The notes beneath the pieces were generated by a model. That model was not told the DNA's origin. It searched no databases and worked only from the letters and a program-made list of their open reading frames with translations. Below, in pieces: positions 19,022 to 28,983 of a stretch of 64,000 nucleotides of DNA. The DNA comes from Aerococcus christensenii (GTDB lineage: Bacteria; Bacillota; Bacilli; Lactobacillales; Aerococcaceae). The stretch covers positions 1,054,001 through 1,118,000 of the forward strand of contig NZ_CP014159.1 in NCBI RefSeq assembly GCF_001543105.1. Reading direction: 5' to 3'. The translations under genes were made by a program, and so were the position numbers. How positions within the stretch are numbered: position 1 is the first letter of the stretch; every line of letters starts with the position of its first letter.

Positions 19022-21661
19022 ATGACGACAGTTGAGATGCCAAATAAGTATCAACCCCATGAAGTAGAAGCTGGTCGCTATGACAAATGGCTAAAGCAAG
19101 GAGTCTTTGAACCGAATGGAGATAAGGGAGTAGAACCTTATTCCATCGTTATTCCTCCTCCTAATGTAACGGGTAAGTTGCATTTGGGACATGCCTGGGA
19201 TGTTACCTTGCAAGATATGTTGATTCGTCAAAAACGGATGCAAGGCTATGACACTTTGTGGTTGCCAGGAATGGACCATGCGGGGATTGCTACCCAAGCA
19301 AAGGTGGAAGCCAAACTTCGTAAGGAAGAAGGCCTTTCTCGTTATGATTTAGGCCGAGAGAAATTTGTGGAAAAGACCTGGGAATGGAAGGAAGAATATG
19401 CACAAACCATTCGGAACCAATGGGCAAAGATGGGAATTTCTGTGGATTATCGGCGTGAACGGTTTACTTTAGATGAAGGTTTGTCAAAGGCCGTTAGAAA
19501 AGTCTTCGTAGATCTCTACAATAAGGGACTTATTTATCGGGGGGAATACATTATTAACTGGGACCCTGTCTTCCAAACAGCACTTTCTGATATTGAAGTG
19601 ATCTATAAAGATGATAAGGGAGCCTTCTATCACCTTTCTTATCCATTGGCAGACGGATCAGGCAGCTTAGAGTTAGCTACTACACGTCCAGAAACCTTAC
19701 TCGGGGATACAGCAGTTGCTGTCCATCCGGATGATGACCGTTACAAAGACTACGTTGGGAAAACTGTTATTTTGCCAATTGTGGGTCGTGAGATTCCTGT
19801 CATAGCAGATGAATATGTCGATAGAGAATTTGGAACAGGGGTTGTTAAGATTACGCCTGCGCATGATCCGAATGACTTTGCTGTGGGGAATCGTCATGAT
19901 TTGGAACGAATCAATGTGATGAATCCAGATGGCACGATGAATGAAAATGCGGGTAAGTATCAAGGTATGACACGCGAAGAATGCCGCAAAGCAATTGTGG
20001 AAGATTTAAAAGCGGCGGGTGCTTTAGTCAAAATTGAAGAAATGGTCCATAGCGTGGGACACTCTGAACGGTCTGATGCTGTGGTTGAGCCTCGATTATC
20101 TACGCAATGGTTTGTGAAGATGGCTCCCCTTGCTAAACGTGCGATTGAAAATCAAAAAACGGATGAGCGCGTAGACTTCTATCCCCCACGTTTTGAAAAC
20201 ACCTTCTTAACTTGGATGGAAAATGTACATGACTGGGTCATTTCACGTCAACTTTGGTGGGGCCATCAAATTCCTGCTTGGTACCATAAAAAGACAGGTG
20301 AAATTTATGTAGGTATGGAAGAACCGGAAGATGCCGAAAATTGGGAACAAGAGTCGGACGTTTTGGATACTTGGTTTTCAAGTGCTTTATGGCCTTTTTC
20401 AACGATGGGATGGCCCGATACAGATCAAGCCGATTATAAACGGTACTTCCCAACAAATACCTTAGTCACTGGTTATGATATTATCTTCTTCTGGGTAAGT
20501 CGTATGATTTTCCAATCCTTAGAATTCACAGACCAACGTCCATTTAAGAATGTGTTAATTCATGGTTTGATTAGAGACGCTCAAGGTCGGAAAATGTCTA
20601 AGTCCCTCGGAAATGGTGTGGACCCTATGGATGTGGTGGACCAGTATGGGGCAGATGCCTTACGGTGGTTCTTAGCGACAGGTTCTACGCCAGGGCAAGA
20701 TATTCGTTACTATCCTGAAAAATTAGAAGCTGCTTGGAATTTTATTAATAAAATTTGGAATGCGAGTCGATACGCTTTAATGAATTTAGGCGAAATGACT
20801 TATGATGAGGTTGACATTAGTCAGGTAGATTCAATCGTTGATCAATGGATTTTAACACGATTAAATGAAACGATCGCTAAAGTCACAGACCGATTTGATC
20901 ATTTTGAATTTGGGGAAGCCGGACGGGCTTTGTATCACTTTATTTGGGATGATTTCTGTGATTGGTATATTGAAATGAGTAAAGAAGTTTTACAAGGGGA
21001 CGATGAAGAAGCGAAAAAGACAACGCGCAGCGTCTTAGCTTACACCCTTGATCAAATGCTTCGTCTCTTGCATCCTATTATGCCTTTTGTAACAGAAGAA
21101 ATCTGGCAACATATTCCACATTCTGGGGAATCTTTAGTGACAGCCGCTTATCCAACGGTTCAAGAAGATCAAATGAATGAAGAAGCCGCTAAACAAATGG
21201 AAAGCTTGATTAGTTTGATCCGGGCGATTCGAACAGCCAGAAATGAAAATAATGTCGCTCCTTCCAAACCAATTGATATTCGGGTGAAGGCTAAGGATCA
21301 AGCCGCCGTAACGATGTTAGAGGAAAATACCAATTACTTACAACGCTTTGCTCGTCCAAAGAGTTTAGTGATTGCCCAAGATACGCAAGTTCCAGATCAT
21401 GCGATGACGCTCTTCTTTGATGGTGGAGAAATCTATCTACCACTTGCAGGATTTATTAACTTGGAAGAAGAAATTGCTCGACTTGAAAAAGAAGCAGCGA
21501 AGTGGCAAAAAGAAGTTGAACGTGTAGAGAAGAAGTTAGCTAATCAAGGTTTTGTAGCGAATGCACCAGAAGCAGTCGTAGAAGCAGAACGTCAAAAGGG
21601 CAAGGACTATCAAGCTAAGTTAGAAGCTACTCAAGCTTGTTTAAATGATCTCAAAGTCTAA
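19022..21661 (+). CDS. valS: valine--tRNA ligase
   Basis: Class I aminoacyl-tRNA synthetase charging tRNA-Val. [15 protein letters not shown] holds the HIGH motif, an editing domain with [17 protein letters not shown] follows, then KMSKSLGN. The C-terminal coiled coil (about 810-879) is Glu/Lys-rich as expected. 879 residues, GAAAGGAAG before ATG. T-box regulated, monocistronic. Confidence 0.97.
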   Translation: MTTVEMPNKYQPHEVEAGRYDKWLKQGVFEPNGDKGVEPYSIVIPPPNVTGKLHLGHAWDVTLQDMLIRQKRMQGYDTLWLPGMDHAGIATQAKVEAKLRKEEGLSRYDLGREKFVEKTWEWKEEYAQTIRNQWAKMGISVDYRRERFTLDEGLSKAVRKVFVDLYNKGLIYRGEYIINWDPVFQTALSDIEVIYKDDKGAFYHLSYPLADGSGSLELATTRPETLLGDTAVAVHPDDDRYKDYVGKTVILPIVGREIPVIADEYVDREFGTGVVKITPAHDPNDFAVGNRHDLERINVMNPDGTMNENAGKYQGMTREECRKAIVEDLKAAGALVKIEEMVHSVGHSERSDAVVEPRLSTQWFVKMAPLAKRAIENQKTDERVDFYPPRFENTFLTWMENVHDWVISRQLWWGHQIPAWYHKKTGEIYVGMEEPEDAENWEQESDVLDTWFSSALWPFSTMGWPDTDQADYKRYFPTNTLVTGYDIIFFWVSRMIFQSLEFTDQRPFKNVLIHGLIRDAQGRKMSKSLGNGVDPMDVVDQYGADALRWFLATGSTPGQDIRYYPEKLEAAWNFINKIWNASRYALMNLGEMTYDEVDISQVDSIVDQWILTRLNETIAKVTDRFDHFEFGEAGRALYHFIWDDFCDWYIEMSKEVLQGDDEEAKKTTRSVLAYTLDQMLRLLHPIMPFVTEEIWQHIPHSGESLVTAAYPTVQEDQMNEEAAKQMESLISLIRAIRTARNENNVAPSKPIDIRVKAKDQAAVTMLEENTNYLQRFARPKSLVIAQDTQVPDHAMTLFFDGGEIYLPLAGFINLEEEIARLEKEAAKWQKEVERVEKKLANQGFVANAPEAVVEAERQKGKDYQAKLEATQACLNDLKV

Positions 21662-21731
21662 GAAATACGGGTAGGTAATTAGAAGCTCGGTCTTTAGAAG
21701 AATGACCTTTCATTTTTAAATCTTGTGATAC

Positions 21732-21779
21732 GCTGTCTTTCATTAATCGCTTTAAAGATTAATGAAAGGCGGCTTTTTT
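21732..21779 (+). terminator. terminator after valS
   Basis: CTTTCATTAATC pairs with GATTAATGAAAG, extended by GC/GGC, ending in a T run. Confidence 0.9.
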
Positions 21780-21844
21780 AATACAAAAGAGAGAGGAGCT
21801 TTGTAAGATTTTTTTAAGCTTAAAGCTGGGAAAGAAAGGAGTGG

Positions 21845-21878
21845 TTGACTTTGTAAATTATTTAGCATAGCATATAGA
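21845..21878 (+). promoter_or_regulatory. probable glmS promoter
   Basis: TTGACT at 21845 is 17 bases from TAGCAT at 21868; an alternative TATAGA lies at 21873. Transcription would start before the ribozyme cleavage site, leaving a leader of roughly 40 bases. Confidence 0.45.
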
Positions 21879-21920
21879 ATAAAGTACTACTTATTGATAC
21901 TAAAATTTACAAAAGTAAAT

Positions 21921-22056
21921 AGCGCCAGACTGCTGAGGCAGTGACGAGGACTGGATTTATCGAAAATTCGGCGGATGATCCAGGGGTTGCACAATCCAAA
22001 GATTAGTAACAAAGCTCTAAGGGACCAAAAGGCTAATCGGGTGTGAAGTAGTACCT
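21921..22056 (+). ncRNA. glmS self-cleaving ribozyme
   Basis: Glucosamine-6-phosphate-activated ribozyme in the glmS 5' leader. The conserved core is seen in order: AGCGCCAGA, GGCAGTGACGAGG, the TTTATCGAAAATTCGGCGGATG stretch (broken here by one loop difference), GGGTTGCACAA, then the P3/P4 region with GATTAGTAAC and CTCTAAGGG. Cleavage is expected between A21921 and G21922. Product feedback would destabilise the mRNA. The glmS ATG follows 41 bases later. Confidence 0.93.
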
Positions 22057-22097
22057 TCATTTAACTAGGAAACTAGGATTCAATAGGAGGATGTACT

Positions 22098-23906
22098 ATG
22101 TGTGGAATTGTAGGATTTATTGGAAATAAATCTGCGCAAGAAGTGTTATTGAATGGATTGGAAAAGTTAGAGTACCGTGGCTATGATTCGGCTGGAATTT
22201 ATATTGTCGAACCTAATAAAAAGGGTCATCTTTTTAAGAAAAAAGGTCGGATTGCTGCTCTAAGAGAGAAAGTAGATAACTCCATTAAGGCAGGGTTAGG
22301 AATTGGACATACGCGTTGGGCAACGCACGGTGAACCTTCTGAACGCAATGCTCACCCCCATATGTCTCAAGATGGACGGTTTACGCTGGTTCATAACGGA
22401 GTTATTGACAATTTCCAAGCCTTAAAAGAAGAGTATCTATCGGATATCACTTTCAGGAGTGAAACAGATACGGAAGTTGTTGTTGAATTAATTGCTAAGT
22501 TTGCTCGTGAAAAGAGCCTCTCTGCCTTAGAAGCTTTACGGGAAGTATTGAAAGTATTAGAAGGATCTTATGCTTTTGGCTTGATTGATGATAATGATCC
22601 GAACCATCTTTATGCTGCCAAGAATAAAAGCCCAATGTTGATTGGTAAAGGGGAAGGCTTCAATACCATTTCTTCAGATGCTTTAGCGACTGTTCAATAC
22701 ACCCATCAATTTATCGAAATCCATGATAAGGAATTAGTAGCTCTTACTCAAGACAGTATTCATATCGAAAACTTAGAAGGAAAAGTGGTTGATCGTGCCC
22801 CTTATACCGCTAATTTAGATGCGAATGATCTGGAAAAAGGGACCTACGATTACTACATGGAAAAAGAAATTGATGAACAACCGGGAGCGATCCGCAAGAT
22901 CATTCAACATTATGAAAATGCAGAAGGTGAATTGACTGTCGATCAAGAAATCTTGGATAAAATCATGATCAGTGATCGAATTTATATTGTGGCAGCAGGA
23001 ACTTCTATGCATGCTGGATTAGTGGGCAAGAATTTATTTGAAAAAATTGCGCAGATCCCAACAGAAGTTCATTTGGCTTCAGAATTTGCCTATTATCCAC
23101 CTCTCTTACCAGAAAAACCTTTCTTTATCTATTTGACTCAATCAGGAGAAACCGCAGATAGCCGTCAAGTTTTAGTGAAGACCAACGAAGCTAGCTATCC
23201 TTCCTTAACGGTTACCAACGTTCCAGGCTCTACCTTGTCGCGTGAAGCAGACTATACCTTACTCTTACATGTTGGGCCAGAAATTGCAGTGGCTTCCACC
23301 AAAGCCTATACCGGTCAAATTACGGTCATGGCGATTGTGGCAGACCAATTAGCCAAAGAAAAAGGTTTAGAACGTCCATTTAATTTGAAACATGAATTAG
23401 CGATTGCGGCACAAGCCATGGATGAAGTGGTTGCGCAACATGATTATTATCACGAATTAGCTACTGATTTCTTCAAGACGACTCGGTGTGCTTTCTATAT
23501 CGGACGTGGGTTAGACTACAATGTTTCTGTCGAAGCTGCTTTGAAATTAAAAGAAGTATCTTATATTCAAACAGAAGGCTTTGCCTCAGGAGAATTAAAA
23601 CACGGCACCATCTCCTTGATTGAGGAAGGCGTTCCTGTCATTGCTATCATTACCCAAAAAGAAACCGCCTTATTGACACGTGGAAATGTCGAAGAAACAC
23701 GGGCACGTGGTGCGCATAACTTAGTGATTGCGATGAAAGGTCTAGAAAAAGAAGGAGACCAGATCGTCCTTCCAAAAGTTCATCCTATGCTTACGCCATT
23801 GGTTTCTGTCATTCCAGCTCAAATGTTGGCTTACTATGCGACGATTGATCGTGGACAAGATGTAGATAAGCCAAGAAATCTCGCCAAGTCTGTGACAGTG
23901 GAATAG
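22098..23906 (+). CDS. glmS: glutamine--fructose-6-phosphate aminotransferase
   Basis: Makes glucosamine-6-phosphate, the entry point to peptidoglycan amino sugars. The N-terminal glutaminase begins MCGIVGFIG, with Cys2 as nucleophile after Met removal, and [13 protein letters not shown] in the active site. Two SIS sugar-isomerase domains follow (about 290-420 and 460-590), and the protein ends [13 protein letters not shown] as usual. 602 residues. AGGAGG ribosome site; controlled by the upstream ribozyme. Confidence 0.97.
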   Translation: MCGIVGFIGNKSAQEVLLNGLEKLEYRGYDSAGIYIVEPNKKGHLFKKKGRIAALREKVDNSIKAGLGIGHTRWATHGEPSERNAHPHMSQDGRFTLVHNGVIDNFQALKEEYLSDITFRSETDTEVVVELIAKFAREKSLSALEALREVLKVLEGSYAFGLIDDNDPNHLYAAKNKSPMLIGKGEGFNTISSDALATVQYTHQFIEIHDKELVALTQDSIHIENLEGKVVDRAPYTANLDANDLEKGTYDYYMEKEIDEQPGAIRKIIQHYENAEGELTVDQEILDKIMISDRIYIVAAGTSMHAGLVGKNLFEKIAQIPTEVHLASEFAYYPPLLPEKPFFIYLTQSGETADSRQVLVKTNEASYPSLTVTNVPGSTLSREADYTLLLHVGPEIAVASTKAYTGQITVMAIVADQLAKEKGLERPFNLKHELAIAAQAMDEVVAQHDYYHELATDFFKTTRCAFYIGRGLDYNVSVEAALKLKEVSYIQTEGFASGELKHGTISLIEEGVPVIAIITQKETALLTRGNVEETRARGAHNLVIAMKGLEKEGDQIVLPKVHPMLTPLVSVIPAQMLAYYATIDRGQDVDKPRNLAKSVTVE

Positions 23907-23926
23907 CAGAAAATATGTAAAAAAAG

Positions 23927-23965
23927 AAACTCTCCCTAAATTGAACCGAATTTAGGGAGAGTTTT
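23927..23965 (+). terminator. terminator after glmS
   Basis: AAACTCTCCCTAAATT pairs with AATTTAGGGAGAGTTTT, with a short loop and T run. Confidence 0.93.
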
Positions 23966-23974
23966 CTTCTATTC

Positions 23975-24008
23975 AAAAACCGATCCCCACTTTTGGAGAT
24001 CGGTTTTT
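23975..24008. terminator. terminator after prsA (bidirectional)
   Basis: AAAAACCGATC pairs with GATCGGTTTTT around a 12-base loop. It ends minus-strand prsA and backs up the glmS terminator. Confidence 0.88.
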
Positions 24009-24028
24009 CTGCGAAGAGGGAGGAAAGC

Positions 24029-25006
24029 TTATTTCTTCTCTTCTTTTTTATCTGCGGACTTGTCTGCTTTAGGTTTATCTGTTTTAGCAGCATCATCTTT
24101 CTTTTCTTCTTTTTTCTTTTGTTCGGTGAAGTCTTTAAGGGCATTCTTCAAGTCAGAATCTTTGACCTTAATTTCATATTTCTTCAAGAGATCTCTTGTG
24201 ATTTGGGTGAGAACATCTGGATTCTTGAGCTTTTCAGTTTGAAGTTTCTCTTTAAGTTTGTCCTTTTCTTCGTCAAAGCTTCCCTTTTGTCCTTTTTTGT
24301 CCATCTTGATGATATGGTAACCATAGTTTGTTTTGACAGGTTCTTTGGTGTATTCTCCATCATTGAGTTGGGAGGCAGCGTCTTCAAATTCTTTGACCAT
24401 TTTCCCTTTTTCAACCTTGCCTAAAGATCCACCTTTAGTAACACTTGCAGTGTCCTTGGAGTTACTTTTAGCTAAGTCTTGGAAGGAAGCTCCTTCATCG
24501 AGCTGTTTAATGAGGTCTTTCGCCTTGTCTTCGTCATCTACTAAAATATGGGAAATTTCAGAAGCGGGGGTATAGTTATCGTATGCTTCTTTCAACTCAT
24601 CATCTGAGATATTGATGTTCTTTTTAAAGGTTTCTTGAGTCGCTTGATAGTTAATCATGGTTTCTTTGTAAGCTTCTTCGGAGGCAATACCAGATTTCTG
24701 GAGAGCATCTTTGAATTTGTCTTCTCCGCCCATTGAGGCTTTGCTTTGAATGACTTGTTGGGTAGCTTGTTTGACAATTTCATTGAAGCGATCTTCTCCA
24801 AGTTCTTTCTTAGCAATTTCTGTTAAGACCATTTGACGGACGAGTTGTTCACCGGCTGCTTTTTTTAATTTATCATTGAAAGCATTTCTTGAAATGGAGA
24901 TCCCGTTCCCAGTGACGATTTCTTCGCTATTTTTTTGACAAGCAGCTAAGGATAGGGCACTTAAACTAGCTATTAAAACGAGATTAAATTTTTTGTTAAA
25001 ACGCAT
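24029..25006 (-). CDS. prsA: PrsA foldase lipoprotein (parvulin-type peptidyl-prolyl isomerase)
   Basis: Extracytoplasmic foldase helping secreted proteins and PBPs to fold. It has a lipoprotein signal with lipobox LAAC (Cys23), an N-terminal chaperone region, and a parvulin domain (about 130-230: ASEISHILVDDEDKA, TKGGSLGKV, NYGYHIIKM). A long Lys/Asp-rich low-complexity tail follows (about 290-325). 325 residues. It has its own promoter and lies downstream of hit-ytxH. Confidence 0.95.
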   Translation of the reverse strand: MRFNKKFNLVLIASLSALSLAACQKNSEEIVTGNGISISRNAFNDKLKKAAGEQLVRQMVLTEIAKKELGEDRFNEIVKQATQQVIQSKASMGGEDKFKDALQKSGIASEEAYKETMINYQATQETFKKNINISDDELKEAYDNYTPASEISHILVDDEDKAKDLIKQLDEGASFQDLAKSNSKDTASVTKGGSLGKVEKGKMVKEFEDAASQLNDGEYTKEPVKTNYGYHIIKMDKKGQKGSFDEEKDKLKEKLQTEKLKNPDVLTQITRDLLKKYEIKVKDSDLKNALKDFTEQKKKEEKKDDAAKTDKPKADKSADKKEEKK

Positions 25007-25043
25007 GAATTTCGCTCCTCTTTTATTAATTTATACGTATAAA

Positions 25044-25072
25044 AATATAGCATAAGGAAGTAAGAAACTCAA
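25044..25072 (-). promoter_or_regulatory. promoter of prsA
   Basis: On the minus strand TTGAGT (25072-25067) and TATATT (25049-25044) are 17 bases apart, with an extended TG before the -10. Confidence 0.65.
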
Positions 25073-25079
25073 TGAAAGG

Positions 25080-25122
25080 AACAGGAGTTCAAGAAATCTT
25101 CCAATATTCTTAAACTCCTGTT
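25080..25122. terminator. hairpin between ytxH and prsA
   Basis: AACAGGAGTT.AAGAA pairs with TTCTT.AACTCCTGTT. There is no clear T run on the minus strand, so it may be a weak terminator or an RNA-stability stem. Confidence 0.5.
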
Positions 25123-25129
25123 AACAGAT

Positions 25130-25462
25130 CTAATGTTTTTCTAAATGTTGATTTAAAGTGACGAGAGCCTTATTTAAATGTTTCAAATCAGAAGAAATTT
25201 CAATTTGATAGTTGCGAATAAGGCCCTCTATTTCTTGTGAAAAAGCCTGAGCTTTCGGAAAACCTTCTTCTGTGAGGTGGGTGAGAGCTTTTTGCCCTTT
25301 AGTAAAATGCATGTGCCCCTCTTTTACAATGGACTGCAAACGGATGAAACGTTGGGCAAGAAGTTGACGATTCTTTTTCCCAGAATGGGGAGAATGAAGG
25401 AGAACGTAGGTCCCTGCGATAACAGCACCTACAATCATTCCCCGACTAAAGGAGTGAGACAT
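25130..25462 (-). CDS. YtxH-like small membrane-associated protein
   Basis: 110 residues: an N-terminal hydrophobic glycine-containing segment (SRGMIVGAVIAGTYVLLHSPHSG), then a long amphipathic helical region with many Gln/Glu/Lys. This matches YtxH/YhaH-type proteins. It starts three bases after the hit stop codon and lies upstream of prsA; in Bacillus yhaH also lies near hit and prsA. Function unknown. Confidence 0.68.
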   Translation of the reverse strand: MSHSFSRGMIVGAVIAGTYVLLHSPHSGKKNRQLLAQRFIRLQSIVKEGHMHFTKGQKALTHLTEEGFPKAQAFSQEIEGLIRNYQIEISSDLKHLNKALVTLNQHLEKH

Positions 25463-25464
25463 CG

Positions 25465-25893
25465 TTACACCTCAATAGCTTGGCTAATTTTTTTAGCCAT
25501 ATTTTTGAGATCTTCATCACTGTATTGACTACTATTATTTTCAAATTTGATGCCAAAACCTTCTTCTTTTTGATAGCGAGGGAGGAAATGAAGATGTGAG
25601 TGCATCACGGTTTGATAAGCAATTTCGCCATTATTATTAAGAAGATTGATTCCCTTCATATCTGGAAAAGCCTTCTGAAGAGCATTAACGATAATAGGAA
25701 TACGACGGAAAATAGCGCCTGCATCTTTCACATCATAATCAAAAATGTTGGCCAAGTGTTTCTTAGGGACAAGTAAGGTGTGCCCTTTAGTTACTTGGGA
25801 GGTATCTAGAAAAGCAGCAACGACTTCGTCTTCATAGACCATGTTTGTAGGGATTTCCCCGTTGGCAATTTTACAAAAAACGCAATCTGACAT
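25465..25893 (-). CDS. hit: HIT family nucleotide-binding hydrolase
   Basis: Purine-nucleotide phosphoramidate hydrolase-like protein. The N-terminus CVFCKIANGEIP and the histidine triad HSHLHFLPR are intact; GHTLLVPKKH marks the middle. The start at 25893 (142 residues) is favoured by GGAAGGAAG just upstream; the frame extends to 25953 without a site. Divergent from ecsAB, as in Bacillus. Confidence 0.92.
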   Translation of the reverse strand: MSDCVFCKIANGEIPTNMVYEDEVVAAFLDTSQVTKGHTLLVPKKHLANIFDYDVKDAGAIFRRIPIIVNALQKAFPDMKGINLLNNNGEIAYQTVMHSHLHFLPRYQKEEGFGIKFENNSSQYSDEDLKNMAKKISQAIEV

Positions 25894-26050
25894 AAGAATC
25901 TTCCTTCCTTTGGTATCTTGACAGTTTCTTTGCTTATAGTGTATCACAAGCAAGGCAGACTCTCAATTTGTGAGTGAAGTTTTCATCGCCAAAATGATAA
26001 AGTTTTGATACACTTAAGAAGACACCTAACAATGAAAAGAGATTAAATCA

Positions 26051-26797
26051 ATGAAAAGATTAGAAGTACAACATCTAACAGGAGGCTATAGTCGCCTTCC
26101 CGTCTTACATGACCTTAATTTTACTGTCAATAGCGGAGAAATTGTGGGGTTAATTGGCTTAAATGGTGCAGGAAAGTCGACAACCATTAAACACATTATC
26201 GGTCTTTTACAAGCAAGAAGTGGAGAAATTCTCTTGAATGGGCATAGTTTGAAAAGTGACAATCAAGCTTATCGAAGGAGTTTGGCTTATATTCCAGAAC
26301 AACCTATTTTATATCAAGAATTGACTTTACGTGAGCATATTGACTTGGTGGCCATGGCTTATGGCATTCCTTTAGAAAGCGCCCATGAAATAGCCCTCCC
26401 TCTTTTGAAAACTTTTCGTTTAGAAGATCGTTTAGATTGGCTGCCTATTCACTTCTCTAAAGGAATGCGCCAAAAAGTGATGTTGGTGTGTGCGTTAATA
26501 GTAGAAGCAAGTCTATATGTGATTGACGAACCTTTTGTAGGATTAGATCCTCTAGCTATTGATGATTTGATTCAGGCACTTTTAGAGAAAAAGAAGAAGC
26601 AAGCGGGCATCTTGTTGACTACTCATATCCTTCGTTCAGCAGAACATTATTGCGATCGCTTTGTTTTCCTTAAGCAAGGACGCATCCAAGCAATGGGAAA
26701 TTTGGAGGAGATTCGCCGACAATTCGATAGGCCTAAGGCAAGTTTAGATGAACTCTATATTGATTTAGCCAGGGGAGTGATGCCTCATGCTCACTAA
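26051..26797 (+). CDS. ecsA: ABC transporter ATP-binding protein EcsA
   Basis: ATPase of the Ecs exporter, linked in Bacillus to regulated intramembrane proteolysis, secretion and competence. Walker A GLNGAGKST, a signature region SKGMRQKVMLV, Walker B YVIDEPFVGLD and switch His (TTHIL) are present. 248 residues. Its end overlaps ecsB by 11 bases, so the two are translationally coupled. The substrate of the exporter is unknown. Confidence 0.93.
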   Translation: MKRLEVQHLTGGYSRLPVLHDLNFTVNSGEIVGLIGLNGAGKSTTIKHIIGLLQARSGEILLNGHSLKSDNQAYRRSLAYIPEQPILYQELTLREHIDLVAMAYGIPLESAHEIALPLLKTFRLEDRLDWLPIHFSKGMRQKVMLVCALIVEASLYVIDEPFVGLDPLAIDDLIQALLEKKKKQAGILLTTHILRSAEHYCDRFVFLKQGRIQAMGNLEEIRRQFDRPKASLDELYIDLARGVMPHAH

Positions 26798-27995
26798 TTT
26801 ATTCATCGAGCGAAGAAAAAAGTATCGCCACGCCCTTCAAAAATATTACAAGTATATTTTTAATGATCACTTTATAGTAGCAGTCGGATTTGTTCTTGTA
26901 TCCTTAGCGGTTCAATACAGCTTATGGCTCAAGCAAAGCCCTGAGAACTCTTTCTTTATCGATAGTGTTTGGGCACTTTTAATGGCTTTAATAAGTACTT
27001 GCCTTGGTCACATTGCCCTCTACATGGAAGAAGCGGATCCCTTTTTCTTGCTGCCTTTAGAAAGTCATTGGAAGGAATATTTGAAAGCATCTTTTCTTAA
27101 AAGTTTGGGCTTTCCTTTGCTCATTCAAAGTATAGGTGTAGGATGTTCCTACCCCTTTTTAAAACTTTATGCGCATTTTGGACGGTGGGAAATCTTAGGA
27201 GTGTGGGGACTAGCTGTGGGTTTAGTACTTGTACGCTTACTCATAACCTATCGAAGATTTCAATTGGGTCAAAAGACTTTTCGGAGTCTTTTCTCTCTTT
27301 GCTGCTTTGTCTTAAGTTTTGGGATGTTTAGTTGGAGTCTTCGCGCCTCTGTGGTATGGCCGGATATTTTTGTGACTTTTCTTGTGGTGCTAGCTTGGAG
27401 TCAGTGGCAAACTTTGGAACAAGGTGTGCCGTACGATTGGCGAGAAATGGTGGCTTATGAAAGAAATCGACAAGATCGAATTTCTAGGTTATTGTCTTTG
27501 TTTGTAGATTTACCGATAAAAAAACGGTCGATTCAAAGAAGAAAGTTTCTAGATGCCCTGTTGTGTTCGCCTAAAGAAGGAGGATCTGTTTATTATTTCT
27601 TATTGCAACGTATCTTTTGGCGCGGACGAGAAGTTTTATTTGCCTGGGTGAGAGGAGGTCTTCTGGGAGGAGTATTAATCTTTATCTTCCCCAAGTGTTG
27701 GCTGACAGTTCTATTTGCTGTGGTGTGGACGTATTTGACCACCTTACAGCTTTTCCCTTTGGTTAAGCTGGCCAAGGGCTATTCGCTATTAAATTTATAT
27801 CCGATAGGAAATGGCGAATTAGAGCGCGGGGTTAATTTATTTTTATGGCAGCCTGTAGCTTTTCAAGTAGGAGGTTATGCCTGTGTATTAGCTTATCAGC
27901 AGGCTTTCTTTTTAGCTGGCCTTTTCCTTTGCGGGTCACTGGGGATGCTTGCCTTTTTGAAGAAAGTTAAGCTTCCTCGCTTTTTAGCTCGTTAG
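26787..27995 (+). CDS. ecsB: ABC transporter permease EcsB
   Basis: Membrane partner of EcsA: 402 residues with about eight hydrophobic helices in two groups, separated by a basic cytoplasmic stretch (about 205-260, rich in Arg/Lys). ADPFFLLPLE in the first third is typical of EcsB. It starts inside the end of ecsA. No catalytic motifs are expected. Confidence 0.9.
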   Translation: MLTNLFIERRKKYRHALQKYYKYIFNDHFIVAVGFVLVSLAVQYSLWLKQSPENSFFIDSVWALLMALISTCLGHIALYMEEADPFFLLPLESHWKEYLKASFLKSLGFPLLIQSIGVGCSYPFLKLYAHFGRWEILGVWGLAVGLVLVRLLITYRRFQLGQKTFRSLFSLCCFVLSFGMFSWSLRASVVWPDIFVTFLVVLAWSQWQTLEQGVPYDWREMVAYERNRQDRISRLLSLFVDLPIKKRSIQRRKFLDALLCSPKEGGSVYYFLLQRIFWRGREVLFAWVRGGLLGGVLIFIFPKCWLTVLFAVVWTYLTTLQLFPLVKLAKGYSLLNLYPIGNGELERGVNLFLWQPVAFQVGGYACVLAYQQAFFLAGLFLCGSLGMLAFLKKVKLPRFLAR

Positions 27996-28025
27996 GAAAG
28001 ATAACAGTAAAATGAAAGATAAGTA

Positions 28026-28054
28026 TTGACTCGAAGTCTTTTTCTGACTAAAAT
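28026..28054 (+). promoter_or_regulatory. promoter of ccrZ
   Basis: TTGACT and TAAAAT are separated by 17 bases. An 8-base inverted repeat follows directly (28061-28094). Confidence 0.72.
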
Positions 28055-28060
28055 AAAGAG

Positions 28061-28094
28061 TACTGTTTACTGGTGGTTTGAAAATAAAACAGTA
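28061..28094 (+). repeat. inverted repeat in ccrZ leader
   Basis: TACTGTTT and AAACAGTA are perfect complements 18 bases apart, right at the expected transcription start. It could be a repressor operator or a 5' RNA stem. Confidence 0.45.
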
Positions 28095-28130
28095 GCAAGT
28101 GTAGGTAGAATACGGTAAGGAGGAAAATAA

Positions 28131-28928
28131 ATGGAGTTCCAGTTCGATCAAGAATGGACTTTACATCCCATTGAAGGGGATACAGGGCAAGCCTTTATGG
28201 GAATCCATAAACAAGAGAAAATTTTCCTCAAACGGAATTCATCACCTTTTCTTGCGGCCTTGTCTATGGAGGGAATTACCCCTCGATTGATCTGGACGAA
28301 AAGGACAGCAAATGGAGATGTTTTTTCCGCTCAAGAATGGTTATCTGGACATATTTTATCGCATCAAGAAATTCAAGAAGGAACTGTGGTGAAATTATTA
28401 CATCGTTATCAGACCTCTCAAAACTTGTACAATATGCTCGTTAAAATAGGTGGAAAAGTCTGGGACCCAGAAGATTTTTTAGCAGCATTTGAGCAAAATA
28501 TTCCTGAAAGATTGGCTTCGTTAACCTTTTTAAATCAAGTGAAAGATTATCTTTATGATACGCTTCCTTTTGTTCAAAATAATAAGCGTTCAGTTTGCCA
28601 TGGGGATCTGAATCGAAGAAACTTTATTCTTTCTGAAGATCATAGACTTTATTTGGTAGACTGGGAGAGTGTTCGAATTGCGGATCCTATGTCTGATATT
28701 ACCCAGTTATTGGTTCAATATGTTCCTTTTGAAGAGTGGGACTATTGGTTTGATCTTTATCATTTGCAGGTGAGTGCGGAGATCTATTATCGTATTGAGT
28801 GGTACTCCTTAATGAATCTTCTTATTTTGATTCGGAATGATTTTGAAAAAGATAGGATGTATCCCTTAAATCAAAAGATCTTATTGTTGAAACATATTTT
28901 TGCAAATCGGTATTTTAAAGGAAAATAA
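28131..28928 (+). CDS. ccrZ: CcrZ/YtmP phosphotransferase-fold cell-cycle regulator
   Basis: A 265-residue aminoglycoside-phosphotransferase/choline-kinase-fold protein. The catalytic loop CHGDLNRRNF holds Asp159 and Asn164, and LVDWES holds the metal-binding Asp177. In Streptococcus pneumoniae the homologue CcrZ, directly upstream of trmB as here, couples division to DnaA-driven replication and has sugar-kinase activity. The same role is inferred from fold and position. GTAAGGAGG before ATG. Confidence 0.86.
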   Translation: MEFQFDQEWTLHPIEGDTGQAFMGIHKQEKIFLKRNSSPFLAALSMEGITPRLIWTKRTANGDVFSAQEWLSGHILSHQEIQEGTVVKLLHRYQTSQNLYNMLVKIGGKVWDPEDFLAAFEQNIPERLASLTFLNQVKDYLYDTLPFVQNNKRSVCHGDLNRRNFILSEDHRLYLVDWESVRIADPMSDITQLLVQYVPFEEWDYWFDLYHLQVSAEIYYRIEWYSLMNLLILIRNDFEKDRMYPLNQKILLLKHIFANRYFKGK

Positions 28929-28957
28929 AAAGCAGGTCGGTAAAGAGGCCTGCTTTT
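28928..28957 (+). terminator. intercistronic hairpin between ccrZ and trmB
   Basis: AAAAGCAGG pairs with CCTGCTTTT, overlapping the ccrZ stop codon. The T run is only four bases, so partial termination or processing is more likely than a full stop. Confidence 0.6.
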
Positions 28958-28983
28958 CAATTGAAAAAGAAAAGGAGAATGGC

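Noticed and set aside
23809-24424. Long open frames on both strands overlapping prsA and the end of glmS
   Set aside because: They mirror the Lys/Glu-rich prsA coding sequence and the terminators; no ribosome sites and no family resemblance.
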